A DNA stretch of 24,522 nt, taken from the NCBI GenBank assembly GCA_034698045.1, contig JAQGAU010000725.1, forward strand, positions 1-24,522, read 5' to 3'. Made by a program: the position numbers and the translations under genes. Shown here one piece after another: positions 1-10,884 of the stretch (position 1 is the stretch's first letter; each line of letters opens with the position of its first letter). The notes beneath the pieces were generated by a model that ran no database searches, was not told the DNA's origin, and saw nothing but the letters and a program-made list of their open reading frames with translations. The stretch comes from Paramacrobiotus richtersi. Its lineage: Eukaryota; Tardigrada; Eutardigrada; Parachela; Macrobiotidae.

Positions 1-669
1 TGCACACATTCTGGACGCACGCATTTAATCACCACAAGACGGGCATTAGGTGTCTAGTTGTTGGAACAGTAAACTCAAGGCGTCTAGTTGTCGGCCCCCT
101 TCGTTGTACTGGTACTGTAAGCAAACCAAGCCGCTTATCCACCGTACGTAACGGAAGAAATGACAGCGCAAGAGCCACATGAAAAGCACAAAGCCAGAAC
201 CAAATTCTACGGAAGTAACAGCAAGACTATTCCCGCAATTAGGACTCGTGAAATCATTTCAACATGGTGCAGATTGTCTAGGTTCTGCGAATGTCTCGGC
301 CACACCGCCTGCACTTGCTGGACACTGAATAAAGAATGCTTTACTTACAGAACCGATACTCCTGCCGCACTGCCCCGCATTTAATGTGATATTATTGTTC
401 ACCAGAAATTCTGGTGAACAATAACATCACATTAAATGCGGGACCCGATCTGGTCCAGATTGATGCCCATTATAAATAATTATTATTCCACAAAAACAGA
501 TTCTTCGCTTCAGTTCATTTAAAAACGCTATAGACAAAAACCAGAATCTTCACAAATCAAAACTTCACATATATGCGAACAATAAAGCAAATACCTCAAC
601 AGCACGAATCAAAACAGAATCACCAGCAGACCAATCAAACAGTATAAAAACAATCATAGGGAATGTTAT
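1..669. other. Non-coding flank downstream of the LRR gene
   Basis: No supported gene. A 74-codon plus-strand open frame at 160-384 has no recognisable domain, and its stop lies inside the palindrome at 374-442. A short direct repeat (gtctagttgt) occurs near 53 and 82. The stretch 443-660 is AT-rich and is the likely 3' untranslated or intergenic DNA of the minus-strand LRR gene that stops at 670. I see no convincing AATAAA signal on the minus strand. Confidence 0.5.
374..442. repeat. 69-base near-perfect palindrome
   Basis: Two 34-base arms (374-407 and 409-442) are reverse complements with one mismatch, around a single central A at 408. The arms begin CCCGCATTTAATGTGAT and meet at CACCAGAA/TTCTGGTG. 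The DNA could extrude a cruciform, or its transcript form a 34-bp hairpin. It may be a tiny foldback element or a microRNA-like hairpin, but I find no clear target duplication at its edges. The near identity of the arms implies recent origin or selection. Confidence 0.9.
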
Positions 670-1983
670 TCATTTTTTGCCCTTGGTATCTTTCTTCTTC
701 CCTGCTTTTGCTGCCAGCGCTTCCAGATCGATAGGATAGGGAGGCAGCAGCGTATTCCTACTGCCTTCTCCTGTGTGCCCGATGAACATTTCCCGCTGTG
801 CAGCCGTCGCATTAGCAGTGGTAATGAATGCAGCGTTTACTGTACAAAACTGCAAAACGCGATTATCGAGTACTGTATTAAACCTCCCGCAAACAAGCAC
901 GTACTGAAACATCCACACTTTTCAGTTTCTCCTTGTTGCCTGCAGCTTTGAGAATGGCCGTTGTTCCAGCTGCATTGATCGGGTTGTTCCGAAGCTGAAA
1001 AGTACGTGCCCATGAAAACCCGATATTTACTGTTGTACAGCTCTTACGCACGTTCAGAGACTTTAACGAATCGTTTTTCGTGATGCCGTTGCTTATTGCT
1101 TGAGCTCCTTTATCCGTGATGGCGCAGTGCTCCAGATCCAGTTTCTGCAACGAGGCGGAATTGCGGAGCGCATCGTAAACTCCATCGCATCCTCTATCGC
1201 TGACATGGTTGTGCCCAAAGAGGAATGTTCTTATAAAGCAGTTGCACTAAATACTCCACATTTACGAATACTTTCAACCAGACAACGTATCGCATTCTTG
1301 TGTTTGAATTTAGCGCTGACCTTTAAGCCCATAAATATCAGGTAGGATGCCTTCTCGCTGAATCCATTGTGCGACAAGTCTAAGTACTGCAGAGCGGTAT
1401 TTTCGGCTAAAAACAATTATTTACGTGTTAATGTATCAGTTCGTTTAACTAACACGTAAGAAAGAAAACGTTGTTGCGTTACCGATGGCCAAACCGAGCA
1501 TGTCGTTATTTCCCACGTTAGAAAGGTAGTTTTCCCCGATATCAAGCAGAAATATGGACCGGTTTTCCTACAGCACTCTTATAATAAACTTCATTAATTG
1601 CAAATGTTTAGTGGTAGCCAACCTTGATAATTCGGGCGATCAGCTGTGCACATTCCGCACCAAGACCACAGTTCCTCAGCCATAGTTTTCTAATTTTGCA
1701 ATGCGGCCGACGGAGACAATTATACAGGACATTGCAGGCATCAGCATCAAATGTATTTCCAGAAGCGTCCTAAATTATACAACGCATTAGTTTCAGAAGG
1801 CGTGGTTGCAAAAGCTTAATCGTCGTACTAGCTCGCTAACGTTCTCCGTATGCCCACAAACTCCGACAACGTACCGCGCTCCAAGGGGGCTCAGGAGGTT
1901 GTTGCTGACGTTGAGGTGGTCCACCAGTTTGCTTAGCTTTAAAATAAGCACATCGTCAAAGTCAAGCGGGATGTTTGAAAGTA
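670..1983 (-). CDS. Leucine-rich-repeat protein, 3' exons
   Basis: Seven exons (minus strand): 1829-1983, 1623-1769, 1483-1567, 1321-1406, 1052-1246, 905-994 and 670-849. All have GT-AG borders, introns of 55-76 bases and a continuous reading phase, ending in TGA at 670-672. The product is a run of RNase-inhibitor-type LRRs of about 28 residues, for example LNVSNNLLSPLGARYV, LQYLDLSHNGFSEKAS, LQKLDLEHCAITDKGA and LKSLNLRNNPINAAGT. It ends in a short non-repeat tail closing with lysine-rich KAGKKKDTKGKK. This LRR class (LRRC74/LRRC34/NLR-like) forms a horseshoe used for protein binding. No signal peptide is visible, so it is probably intracellular. The first listed exon begins in mid-codon, so more exons lie upstream, possibly including 2333-2428 and the 5300-8282 block. 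The orthologue is not identified. Confidence 0.85.
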
Positions 1984-2332
1984 CTAGCAAAACTTAAAAG
2001 GTCACACGCCTGCGTATTGCTTGATGGTTTACGTATCAAACAAAACATCAAGTTAAGAAAAATCTAACAGTCTTGTTCTGCGCCTTGTATGTTCGTGTTA
2101 TAATATCGTTCTCATGATTCTAATCTTCTCCCGCGAGATTACTCAAGTGAATTCAAGAGGATCCACATGAACATCACAACAATCAGGATGTGATTTGTCA
2201 GGCCGTATTGCTGATCTAGAAAGGCAATTTTAACAAGGTCGAAGATTCGGTATGCAATTTCAAAAATTCCATGATTTAATGTAGAACGAAACGCATTTTT
2301 CATCCCAAGTATCATAGAATTGATCATAATAC

Positions 2333-2428
2333 CGGGAGCAGTCCCGGGACAGTAAAAGCTCCCGAACAGCAGTAGCTTAACATGATCCGGTACTGTTTTC
2401 AGATAGCCCGTAACGTAAAACGGTGCCA
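2333..2428 (-). CDS. Possible further LRR exon
   Basis: After an AG acceptor (aataatcag) the minus strand reads an open frame with LRR-like spacing (HVKLLLFGSFYCPG). It could end at a GT donor (CCCG/GTATTATG). The phase (one base left over) fits the exon at 1829-1983, which starts with two bases of a codon. The repeat is a weak match to the consensus and the next intron would be about 350 bases, longer than the others. It is tentative and could be chance. Confidence 0.3.
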
Positions 2429-2976
2429 CTGATTATTTAATTTCTGCATCTGTTGACTGTTGCTTTGAAAACAATTATTACACTTAACTATTCAATTACA
2501 GACTTTACAGCCTATTCGATCACCAGAACCAAAACCTTATTAAGCAAAATCTTGACCGAAATAAAAAATTTAGATAATGGTCGGAATGTAACTGGTCAGT
2601 TACATTACGACTATTGTTTAAATTTCTAAATGGAGAGTCAGTTCCATTCCGAATCAAATGGGAGGGACAACGCATCGTAATAGAGCAGTAGTGGTAATTG
2701 CAGCAATGGGAGTGGCCCCTCAAAGTCCGTATTCCTCGGATTTGAGCATCATTTGTATTTGTATTTATTCCGTAACCAGACAAACCCCGTTGTGGGACAT
2801 ACCAAGTCCGATTGCATACTACAAAATTTACAAGAAATTTAGTACTGAAGATCTAAAAATCCCAAAACTCTGGGAAAAGAGATCGCTAGGCAAGTGCTGA
2901 TACAGTAATCGTAGCCGTCGGCTAAACATTCTTTCTCCGCCTGATGTCCTGCAGTTCGCCTCCACACGAACTGGCT

Positions 2977-3010
2977 TTCGGAGATCCCTTCGGAGATCCC
3001 TTCGGAGATC
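2977..3010. repeat. 12-base tandem repeat, nearly three copies
   Basis: The unit TTCGGAGATCCC occurs at 2977-2988 and 2989-3000, followed by a partial copy at 3001-3010. It lies in a stretch without a supported exon. On the minus strand it would read as a repeated Ser-Glu-Gly-Ile, but nothing shows that it is translated. Confidence 0.85.
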
Positions 3011-3302
3011 ATGGTCAAATTAATGCATGAACATAGAATCATTACCTCAACCACATCAGAAGATATTAATAAATTTTAAAACATAATGCGCTTTTGCAAC
3101 CTTACACTGCAATAAATCTGGAGTAAACTTATTCGTATTCAGCTTCAGTCGATCGTCGTAGTGGCGAATGAAACGGAACGGAAAACTGTACTGGACGTTC
3201 TAACGGTCCAACCACCTATGAAAGCGGACTACATACTTTTGCGGGAGCTCAGACGATCATCGGCTATATCCGGAAATTTTTCCAAGTGCCGCAAACAATG
3301 AC

Positions 3303-3578
3303 CAGTTTCATCAGTACATCTTTGCCGAGTAATACCAAGTCGCCAATCTTACTCCAAGATGGTTCTCCCTGAACGCCGCGCACGAAACGGGTCATTTTAT
3401 GACACTCGGGCACGGTCTGGCTGAAACCGGTTTCAACTGAGATCCCGCAAAAGTGTTCAGGTAAAACTGCCCATTTTTCAATGACTGTCTGGATAAAGCC
3501 GTTTATCTGCTGAGCTCTGACAAAGCCGACCGGATGCGCTTGACGATTTTGCGGAAAGGCGTTTTTCGTGCGCAAAAT
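3303..3578 (-). CDS. Unidentified open stretch, possible exon
   Basis: A minus-strand frame of exactly 92 codons runs from a plausible acceptor (gacaatgtag) to a plausible donor (AAACTG/GTCATT). Composition is protein-like, with motifs such as WAVLPEHFCGIS and SKIGDLVLLGK. The latter faintly recalls the C-terminal region of retroelement integrases (GD.VL), which would make it a transposon remnant. It does not look like an LRR, and its phase does not join directly to the exon at 2333-2428. The function is unknown and it may not be expressed. Confidence 0.25.
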
Positions 3579-3977
3579 CTACATTGTCCGCACTTGTCAC
3601 TTGACCAGATCTCGAAACGCATTCTGAAGGATCAAAAGGAAAAATCGTTTAAAACTACTGCAGAGATGAACGAACTAAGCAAAAGAAAACCATGAATTAA
3701 TTTTGTTTCTCAAGGTCACCTGTATACAGAGAAAGCCGAACATGGACGGATTGAACGAAACTCCAGACAACCAAATATACTACAAAAAAAAATTCAGGTC
3801 CGTGTCGTTATTTATTTGCAAACAAAATTTTTGCTGAATGAAACTGCATCACGGGTATACAGAACTATTTTAACGGTTATATTTTGGACATTTATGGAAT
3901 ACAGACATTTACGAAAACTTCAGTCTCACAGTTCGCAGCGGCGGCATTATCCTATTCAGAAGTTTAATGAGAACAGA

Positions 3978-4521
3978 ATGGATTCGACAAATAATTCTTC
4001 GAATTTTTTTGCGATCGCGAACACCAGAATGCAGAATTTGGTCAACATCTGTGAACGGAAAAACGCTTGAACAAACAGAAGGTACCGACGGTAACCGTCC
4101 ATAGCCGACCGAAAGCAGGAGATCTAAATAACGTCACTAAGCGGGCTGCTTTGCTTCGCAGAAATCGTCTGTCCAGGCGCGGGGCAAAACACGTACCGCG
4201 ACCGTTTGACCAAAGTAAGACGAACAAATCACTTTCTGGTAGTAAGTAATCAGTTCTCGGGCTAAACCGAAAAAATATTAACCAAGAAAACCGGCTTATA
4301 AGTGCTTAGAACGGAATGGGGACTTCACAGAAGAAAGGCTCGAAAGCGTCGATCAAGCCGACAGATTATTGCACAGCAGGGCTGACCAAGATGGTCGTAC
4401 ACTAGAAATATCAAAAAAGAAGCTACATCCCGTTTTTGAAACAAGCAAAACGCCAGGAAAATGTAGAAGCAAATCAGCGCAGAAAAAAACAATTAGCGAG
4501 AAAGATAACCTGAAAGCCTGA
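3978..4521 (+). CDS. Small basic protein, opposite strand to LRR gene
   Basis: A three-exon model: 3978-4040, 4079-4214 and 4310-4521, starting at ATG 3978 and stopping at TGA 4519-4521, about 136 residues. The second intron (4215-4309) is the best support: a strong donor (CAAA/GTAAGA), a TAAC branch-like site, a TTAG acceptor, and a phase that joins two protein-like frames. The first intron would be only 38 bases, so the first exon is doubtful. The product is hydrophilic and strongly basic (for example RAALLRRNRLSRRGAKHV and CRSKSAQKKTISEKD), as in nuclear or nucleic-acid-binding proteins. I recognise no domain. If the flanking minus-strand exons are one gene, this gene lies inside its intron on the opposite strand. 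Confidence 0.45.
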
Positions 4522-4538
4522 AAAGGGAATAGTATGTC

Positions 4539-4910
4539 TGACCACACACTCGTAGCCGCCGATCAAACCGAAAAACGTTTCTGACCGGAAGGACCGTCCA
4601 CCATCCCTCCAACACAAAAAATCTGAAGATCATCCGGACGCTTTTGCTGAGAACTGTCAAATTCGCGATTGACTCATTCCTTTATCGCGTACTGATAAGA
4701 TCTTCAAATGACCTGCAACATCCGGCTAATATTGGTCATTCGGTGGCGAAGGTGCTATCAACTGTCACCGAAAGGGAAGGCGAGACTTTGCTCACCCTGT
4801 CAATCTCCGACAGAATCTTCCAGTCACCCTTTAGTGATCCAATCAATATCGTCGGGGCATTTTCCCGCACCCAGTTGAAAAGATCTTCCCCACAGAACGA
4901 CCAATACTAG
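4539..4910 (+). CDS. Unknown coding-like fragment, plus-strand arm
   Basis: An open frame of about 124 codons, ending at a TAG at 4908-4910, with no clear start. The part at 4629-4764 (reading VKFAIDSFLYRVLIRS) is homologous to a minus-strand frame at 4872-5010 (IKFSVDSFVYRVLVRS). There are no gaps between the two copies, and many differences are conservative (V/I, L/V) or in third or first codon positions. That suggests both descend from a protein-coding sequence. There is no known domain. It may be the 3' part of the neighbouring plus-strand gene, a duplicated exon, or a fragment of a mobile element. Confidence 0.35.
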
Positions 4911-5010
4911 CCGGATAATACGGGTCTTTTGGCGACCGGACTAGCACGCGATAAACAAATGAGTCAACCGAGAATTTGATGGTTCTCGGCAAAATCGTCC
5001 GGATCATTTT
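4629..5010. repeat. Imperfect inverted repeat of coding-like DNA
   Basis: Arm one is 4629-4764; arm two, reversed, is 4872-5010. They match at roughly three quarters of positions by eye, with shared blocks such as ATCCGGACG, TTGACTCATT, TTTATCGCGT and CCGGCTA, around a spacer of about 107 bases. Weaker similarity extends outward (AAACG.TTTTGAC/CCATCCTCCA-like blocks). Confidence 0.75.
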
Positions 5011-5155
5011 TAGCTTTTTTGGGCTGGAGGATGGGACAGTAATCTTCTGGCTAAGTTTACGCGCGACGGAATTTTCGCCAATCCGAACGCTTTTGCCTGT
5101 CAAAACCGTTTTAGACAAATTTAACTTAGACCTGGACAGAATGTTTTCGATACAA
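4843..5155 (-). CDS. Unknown coding-like fragment, minus-strand arm
   Basis: A minus-strand open frame of about 104 codons, read downward from 5155, with the conserved block IKFSVDSFVYRVLVRS followed by DPYYPASIGRSVGKIFS. It mirrors the plus-strand fragment at 4539-4910. No start with clear context and no known domain are seen. The upstream part is basic and Ser/Lys-rich (KKLKMIRTILPRT). It is on the same strand as the LRR gene and could be one of its exons, but no convincing splice sites tie it in. Confidence 0.3.
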
Positions 5156-5299
5156 TTTTAAGAAACCCTGAGGCGGCAGCCGAAGGTGTTTCTTGTATAC
5201 TATAGAGCCGCAGACGCATATGTGTTTAGAATGAGACTGCTTTAGCTCCCCGATAACTAGAGAAGATAATTTTTTTATAGGTAGGTATGTTTGCATTAC

Positions 5300-8282
5300 C
5301 ATCACACACATGGCAATCGGACGTATTTGTGCGTCGGTCAAATTCTTCGATCCCAAATCGATGATGCTGGATTTGCCTTCGTTAACTTTGGCCAGCTGTG
5401 TTTGAAACTCGGCAAACGGTGGAGTGCGTAGATGCAGACAGAGGACTTCGTAGACACCGATCTCTTGGAAAGCCTCGTTCGGACTGTCGCCGGACGCTAA
5501 AGTGACCTTTACCTTTACATGCCGTTAATTGGCAGCAAAAGTTGCTGGTACCTTCTCGTTCTGCCTGTGCATCAGCCAGCACCCGGAACTCATCGATTGC
5601 ATCCGAGTATAGCTGGAAATCGAAGGGATTCTCCACTGCGTTCTTCGAGATGGTTTTGTACCACCGCAATCTAAATGCATTCTTCTTATCACATGTCACA
5701 GCTGACGCAAGCTTTCTTACGGTGTCATCATCTTGAACAGCCGCTGTCCACGGTACAGTTTCTTAATCCTCTGGTAATGTTTCTCCCGGTAATCTTTATC
5801 CATCTTCTCCAGCGGAAACTTCCGGTACGTCTGGAACTCCACAAACGGAAAGTTGGTCAGGAACTCTTCGGCTCGCGATTCATACTTGTAGCGAAACCCC
5901 ATTTTGGTGCGCATCAACTTCAGGATAATCTTGACCAAGTAGACGTTCTTATTGTCGAACACCGGGAGATCGGTTTTCCGCGAGCGACCCCACTGATCAT
6001 ATCGTGGTGTAGATGCGTTTAACACCCGATACTTGTACACCAAATCGGCTTTGATTCTTAGTAGATGTTTTGCCACGTATGCGCGAAACGCTTCCCGGCG
6101 GTTTTTGGCTTGAGGGAAGAATGGGTTTACCGGTGCTTCCGTTGTCTCGGTTGGGAGACTTTTAGCGGAGGACTTGGACACGACACTGCCGGTTGGCGAA
6201 GAGAACTTTCCAATGGATAAGTACTGTTTAACGGGGCTCTTCACTTTGGGGGTGAGGGTCTGCTTGAGCCGTTCTTCACGCTTCTTTCCGTCCAGCATGA
6301 TTTTCAAACGGCGTTCTTTTTGTCGCTTTTCTTGCCGTTTTTGAATTTGTGTCCACGCGTTCTCCCGGAGCTTCATCAGGTCTTCCCGGTAGATGAGAAA
6401 GTCTTGGGGTGTTTTATCATCGAGATTCGCTAAGATGCGCTGTCGGAGTTCTTTCTCAGCTTTTAATGTGTTGGGGTCAGCACGACATCTTTTTTGACGC
6501 TTTGTTTTACGTCTTTGATGGTGTTCAAGTTTCTCACCGGATTGTTTGGAAAGGTAATTCTTCGATGCAACCTGTGAAACCGGACTAGGCTTCAGTAGTT
6601 TTGTCGACTTTTGCGAATGCGAAGAAGAAGCGGTAGACTCAAAAAACTGCGTCGCAGAGGGAACCACTAAATGCGTTTTTGTATCGCTGGTAGCTTTCTT
6701 CTTCCCGCTGTTATTCGTAGAGCTTGTTGCACCTTTGGAATGCGTGGTTTTTCCAGAATCAACGGTTCCAGAACTGTGTTCGGTGGAGTCATCTCGGAAA
6801 TCATACTCTGGTTCCGCATCGTTAATACCGGACAACACGTCATCGTGTCGTTTGCGCAGGATATTAGGCAGATGCTTGTTCTTCTCGGTGCGCGGTTCGG
6901 GGCCGGTTTCCCCCCAGTAGAAGCGGTTACCGGCCGCTGAGGTCTTGTGAAACCCGGGTGGAACGTTTGCGAATGGAAAATCTGGACGAGTCGCTGTTCG
7001 TTTCCTCAAGGGTTTTGTGTCCTTTGAGTGCGAATCTTTATCGCTGGTGTGATGCGTTCCGCGTACTTCTGCTGAAGAGCGGGATGGTTTGGAGGATTCT
7101 GACGAAGACGGCCGCTTGCGCGCTTTATCCAGAAGATTCTTCATGTAGTCCTGTTCGCTGGTTTCCCGTTTTTTTACTTCCCGTTCGGTTTGGCGCTTCT
7201 TCTTCAGCTCCCGCTTTTTTCGGCGAGCTATTTCAATCAGCGCCTGGTAATCTACCGTGTTTTGAGCTGCGCCCGGTTTTTCGGAAGGTGGACCGCTTTC
7301 ACTCGGGGTGTCCGAACTAGGGGATGCTGAAGGTCCCGATGGATGTAAATGGCCGCGATCTTGATGCTTCCTTGCGGGTTTCGTTTTTGTTGCATCTTTG
7401 GCACGGGTTCGGTGTGATGAAGATGGTGCATGGGTCACGTTACCTGGGGATGTGGCAGGACTTGTCCGGGTTGCTTCTGATGAATCTGCGGTACTGTAAT
7501 AAAGAATGCAACCAGAAAGGAACAAGAAACTCAATTTATGACGTAGCGTTCATAAAGAAACGGACTACAAGGCGTTAACTGGCCCAGCCAAAAAACATTC
7601 TTCGGTAAGTAATTCTGTTCGCTAAAAACATGCAGTGAATTGGTAGTGTTGCATAAGTTTTTGGTTCTGCAAATTGGCAGCTTATGCGTACTGAACTTAC
7701 TGCTCATCTGTACCTTTACCTTTTATCCCCGGCAAAAGCCGGAGAACCTCGATTCGACCTCTCTTTGTGTGCTACGTCTACCACACCATCCTCTCCTTCC
7801 ACTCCGCCATGTCGACGCCGCATCGCAGCAGCCAGCTGCTCCTTCGACGTCCCGTATCCCGAATCATGGCGCTTTTTACTGAACACATTTCGGAAACGTT
7901 GCTGCCGGATGCGTCGGGTCATGGGCAGGTTGTACAGCGGCGGATCGAAGCGCCAACTGCGCAGCCGGAACACGCCGTACGGGTGGTGGATCTTTCGTGC
8001 CTTGTGCTGTGCGACACCCCGCAGCATGACAAAGGGAAACTGCAGACCGGGACAGAAGTACGGCGGTTGACGGTATGTGGAAGGGGCATCTTTTGGAGTG
8101 ATCCAAGGCTGCCAGTAGGCCGGGTTCAAGTACAAGGCTAAGTGGGGAAAGCGTCGGCGGAGATACCTATTTAAAAAGGCATAGTGAAGTAGCCATTCAA
8201 TGTACGAGCAGAATGTACGAGCACGGTAGTATGAGAGTCCAGGGTCTGTTGCGCATACGCATCCGTAGCTAACGTCTGTTAC
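5300..8282 (-). CDS. Basic low-complexity protein leading into LRRs
   Basis: Four exons on the minus strand: from about 8282 (5' end unresolved) to 7720, 7493-5721, 5670-5552 and 5496 to about 5300. Introns are 226, 50 and 55 bases with GT-AG borders, and phase is preserved at each join. The product exceeds 800 residues. Exon one has a Trp/Tyr/Pro-rich stretch (LNPAYWQPWITPKDAP). Exon two is a long Ser/Thr/Lys-rich region with two charged, probably coiled-coil segments (RRKKRELKKKRQTEREVKKR; QKRQEKRQKERRLKIM) and a nuclear-signal-like RRKTKRQKR, then an ordered aromatic region (KMGFRYKYESRAEEF). Exon four ends in an LRR start (SSIIDLGSKNLTDAQIRPIA). That ending suggests continuation into the LRR exons at 670-1983. 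An apparent stop (TAA) just after MMTP is really the first intron after exon two. No named family is recognised. No in-frame ATG is found before VMLRGV in exon one, so an upstream exon is likely. Confidence 0.75.
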
Positions 8283-8285
8283 CTA

Positions 8286-10384
8286 TCGCTCAACAGCTGG
8301 GTCGATTGCGGCTTACAGCCGTATTTACTGTATCCGATTGTTTTACGCTTTGAAGGATTCGAAGACAAGACACAGCAACAAACGCTTGAAACAACCGCAG
8401 TTAAATAACAGGCCATTAGGACCGGGTTTCAAAAGTACAGCCACTCTAAAGCACTATTCCGGCAGTTGCTGACCGTCACAAATCGGACATTCTACTGTAC
8501 GTAAAATAAACTTTTTAGCCTCGTGTGAGAAATGTGCAATATCTGGAGTGGTAGTGTGGTACTATGCGGTTTCCTTGTACCTTATTATTACTCATTTTCT
8601 TAATATTACTATTATTACTTCTTTCCATACCAGGAAACGGCATGACTCTGAGCACTCCTGTGCAATGAACAAGTGTCTACTTCGAGCACGTAGTGAACGG
8701 GTGACCTGTATTCTTGAATTCTTTTACTCTTGGATTTTGCTGTAGAGCTCACTGTACGAGCTACGACCATGAAGAAGCCGTGTGTTTGATACGAATATTT
8801 AGTATTAGCAGTGTAAAAGGCTGTTGGAGCTTGGACGTAATAAACAAAAGATACTTAACCTCATAAATTTTCAAAACCCCCTTTCTGGACGAGAATTGAT
8901 GGGTGCCACACTAGTGGTCCACAAAAAGACAAAAAAGCTCCTTTTTATGCGACTGGACATCCGCAACGCCCTGCCCGTAGGTGCAGTTCACTGTCGTACG
9001 TAAAAAGTAACGCCTAATTTGTATTCTCAACATAAAACTTCCGGTTTTTGTCTGGAGAGCTTGAGTGAATGCTACAAACACCATTTCGCATCCTTTGGCG
9101 GCATACAGCCTTCAAATTTGGCTGTATTTGCAGTTTGCGGAAGTTAAAAATTTTGGAAGCTTGTACACATGTACTTGTTGTTGAAAAATGCAAGTATAAA
9201 AAGGCTGCTGATATTTAATACAAAACACAGGCTGTTCATTTCTCAAGCATAACTCTGCGTTTTAAATTGCGGTACAATAAGGAAAAAGTGCAAAAAAGGA
9301 GTAGGAAAAACGTAGATCCAAATCAGACATTATACAAAAGTCGCTTCCCAGAAAACAGTTTTTGAAAACAGACGTAGTTAAGCTACGAGCTTTAACATTT
9401 CGTATACTGCATGCACTTAAACGGGGAAGATCGCATGCGTAGCCAAAGGGCATGGGGTGAGAGGTTCTGTCTGCTGCCTTCACGGCTCACCTAGCGCTTC
9501 TCTGTTTCAACTTTGAATAGAGAAAACAGTTAACTCTATCGAATTCTTCCCATAGTTGAACTAGTATGTTCCGAGCTAAGCCTGCATTTCCGTTTAAAAG
9601 AACACCCCCTTCGCAGTAACGCTAACTTTTTGAACCTTTCAAAATCTGGCGGACTCTCAATTCCCTAAGAAGCAGGTCTTGGTTGTTTCTGTAATGGCTG
9701 TACCTTGCAGAGTGCCTCAACTTGTTTCTAACAAGAAACTAATAGTCTCGGCATTGACACTCGATCGGCGTAATATTTCAAGAATTTTGTACAAGTTTTG
9801 TTAGTCTAATATGTCAACACAATATCTCGGGGACACTGCTGTCTACCGAAGAAGATGTTCTTTTTTAAGTCTTCTATCCGGCTTGATTCCATAATAAAAT
9901 CCGGAAGGCCCAAGGAAGCGGTTCATATCCGTGCGTGGAGTACTTCAGTCAAAAATTTCAAGTCCAGTAGATATTCTCCCGCAGTTTTACGTAGATCCAA
10001 GAAGTACCACAAAGAGCTATTAGCTCGGAGAACTGTCTTAGCAACTGTGAAGACCTAGACGAAGCATGGTTGTTTCTTGAAATGTTCGAAAATGTAACAA
10101 TACTGCAGTGTTCATGTACTGGTAACATGAGTTTTTTGATAGAATAGTAAGTCAACCTTAATTTGGCTCACTTTCAAGCAGATCAGAAGGCTTCATTTCA
10201 AGTTTTCACCGTGAGCTTTCTAGGGCAAAGATACACACAGACGACCGCGCTGCAGTTTGACTTTTGGAAACCTGCGCTAACTATACTACTGTCTGTGCGG
10301 TACAAGTTAAAAAATGACATCAGAATGCATTATCATGCCGGTTGCATTTGGCTCTCATAATGTCAACGGAAAATCTCCAAAAAA
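8286..10384. other. Intergenic region, no supported gene
   Basis: Mixed-composition DNA with only short open frames (the longest are about 65-73 codons at 8548-8745, 9262-9483 and 9855-10058), none with a recognisable domain or splice structure. It should include the promoter and perhaps a first exon of the minus-strand gene ending near 8282. I see no clear TATA or initiator context that I would call. Confidence 0.5.
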
Positions 10385-10500
10385 GACCCCGTCCGGGATT
10401 CGAACCCGGGACCTTCGGCTTAAGAGGCAATTTTAATCGCAGTTAGCGCACTTTGTCAGCACGCATTTTACGACGCTCTAACCAGCTGAGCTAACGGGGA
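10385..10500 (-). tRNA. tRNA-like Pol III gene, expanded anticodon arm (1)
   Basis: Read on the minus strand it starts TCCCCGT, has a canonical A box and D arm (TTAGCTCAGCTGGTTAGAGC), a T arm with B box (CCGGGTTCGAATCCCGG) and a 3' arm ACGGGG pairing with CCCCGT. A run of six T's follows, a Pol III terminator. Between the D arm and the T arm lie about 65 bases instead of the usual 22 or so, and no normal anticodon stem and loop can be drawn. The insert contains CGC-TAACT-GCG, a small hairpin shared with the two other copies. It may be a tRNA with an unusual intron, or a tRNA-derived non-coding RNA. The amino acid cannot be assigned. Confidence 0.65.
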
Positions 10501-10884
10501 GATCGAAGTAAATACAGACCAAAAGCCATGGATTAGATTTTGTCAGGCTTATGTCGACTTTGGCTTATGAAATGTGCCGCGATTCACATGATAGTGTGAT
10601 GAGTACGAGAAAAGTGCGTGCAGACTATAGAGGACCCAAGAAAATTATGATTAGATGAGTAACAGAACAACATGTGCGGCAAGTACACAAAACTGATATC
10701 AAGGCTATAACGTACACCACTAACTGCTTGATAAGCACCACTTTTCTAGATTAACTTTTTTTACATCGCGTTGCCGACAGATCGAGTTTGTTCTTGTAAT
10801 AGTAGCAACTAGTGTCATCAGCTGCGCTACTGTTGGTCGTACCGGCCGCGACAGATATTATTCTTCCGCTGTCTTGCACAATAT

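Noticed and set aside
3303..3578. Reading the GD.VLLGK motif as a retroelement integrase tail
   Set aside because: The match is a few residues only, with no catalytic core, terminal repeats or other pol motifs in reach.
5721..5726. Stop codon ending the long exon at MMTP
   Set aside because: The TAA is part of a good GTAAGA splice donor. A 50-base intron to a TTTAG acceptor restores frame to a clearly protein-like exon.
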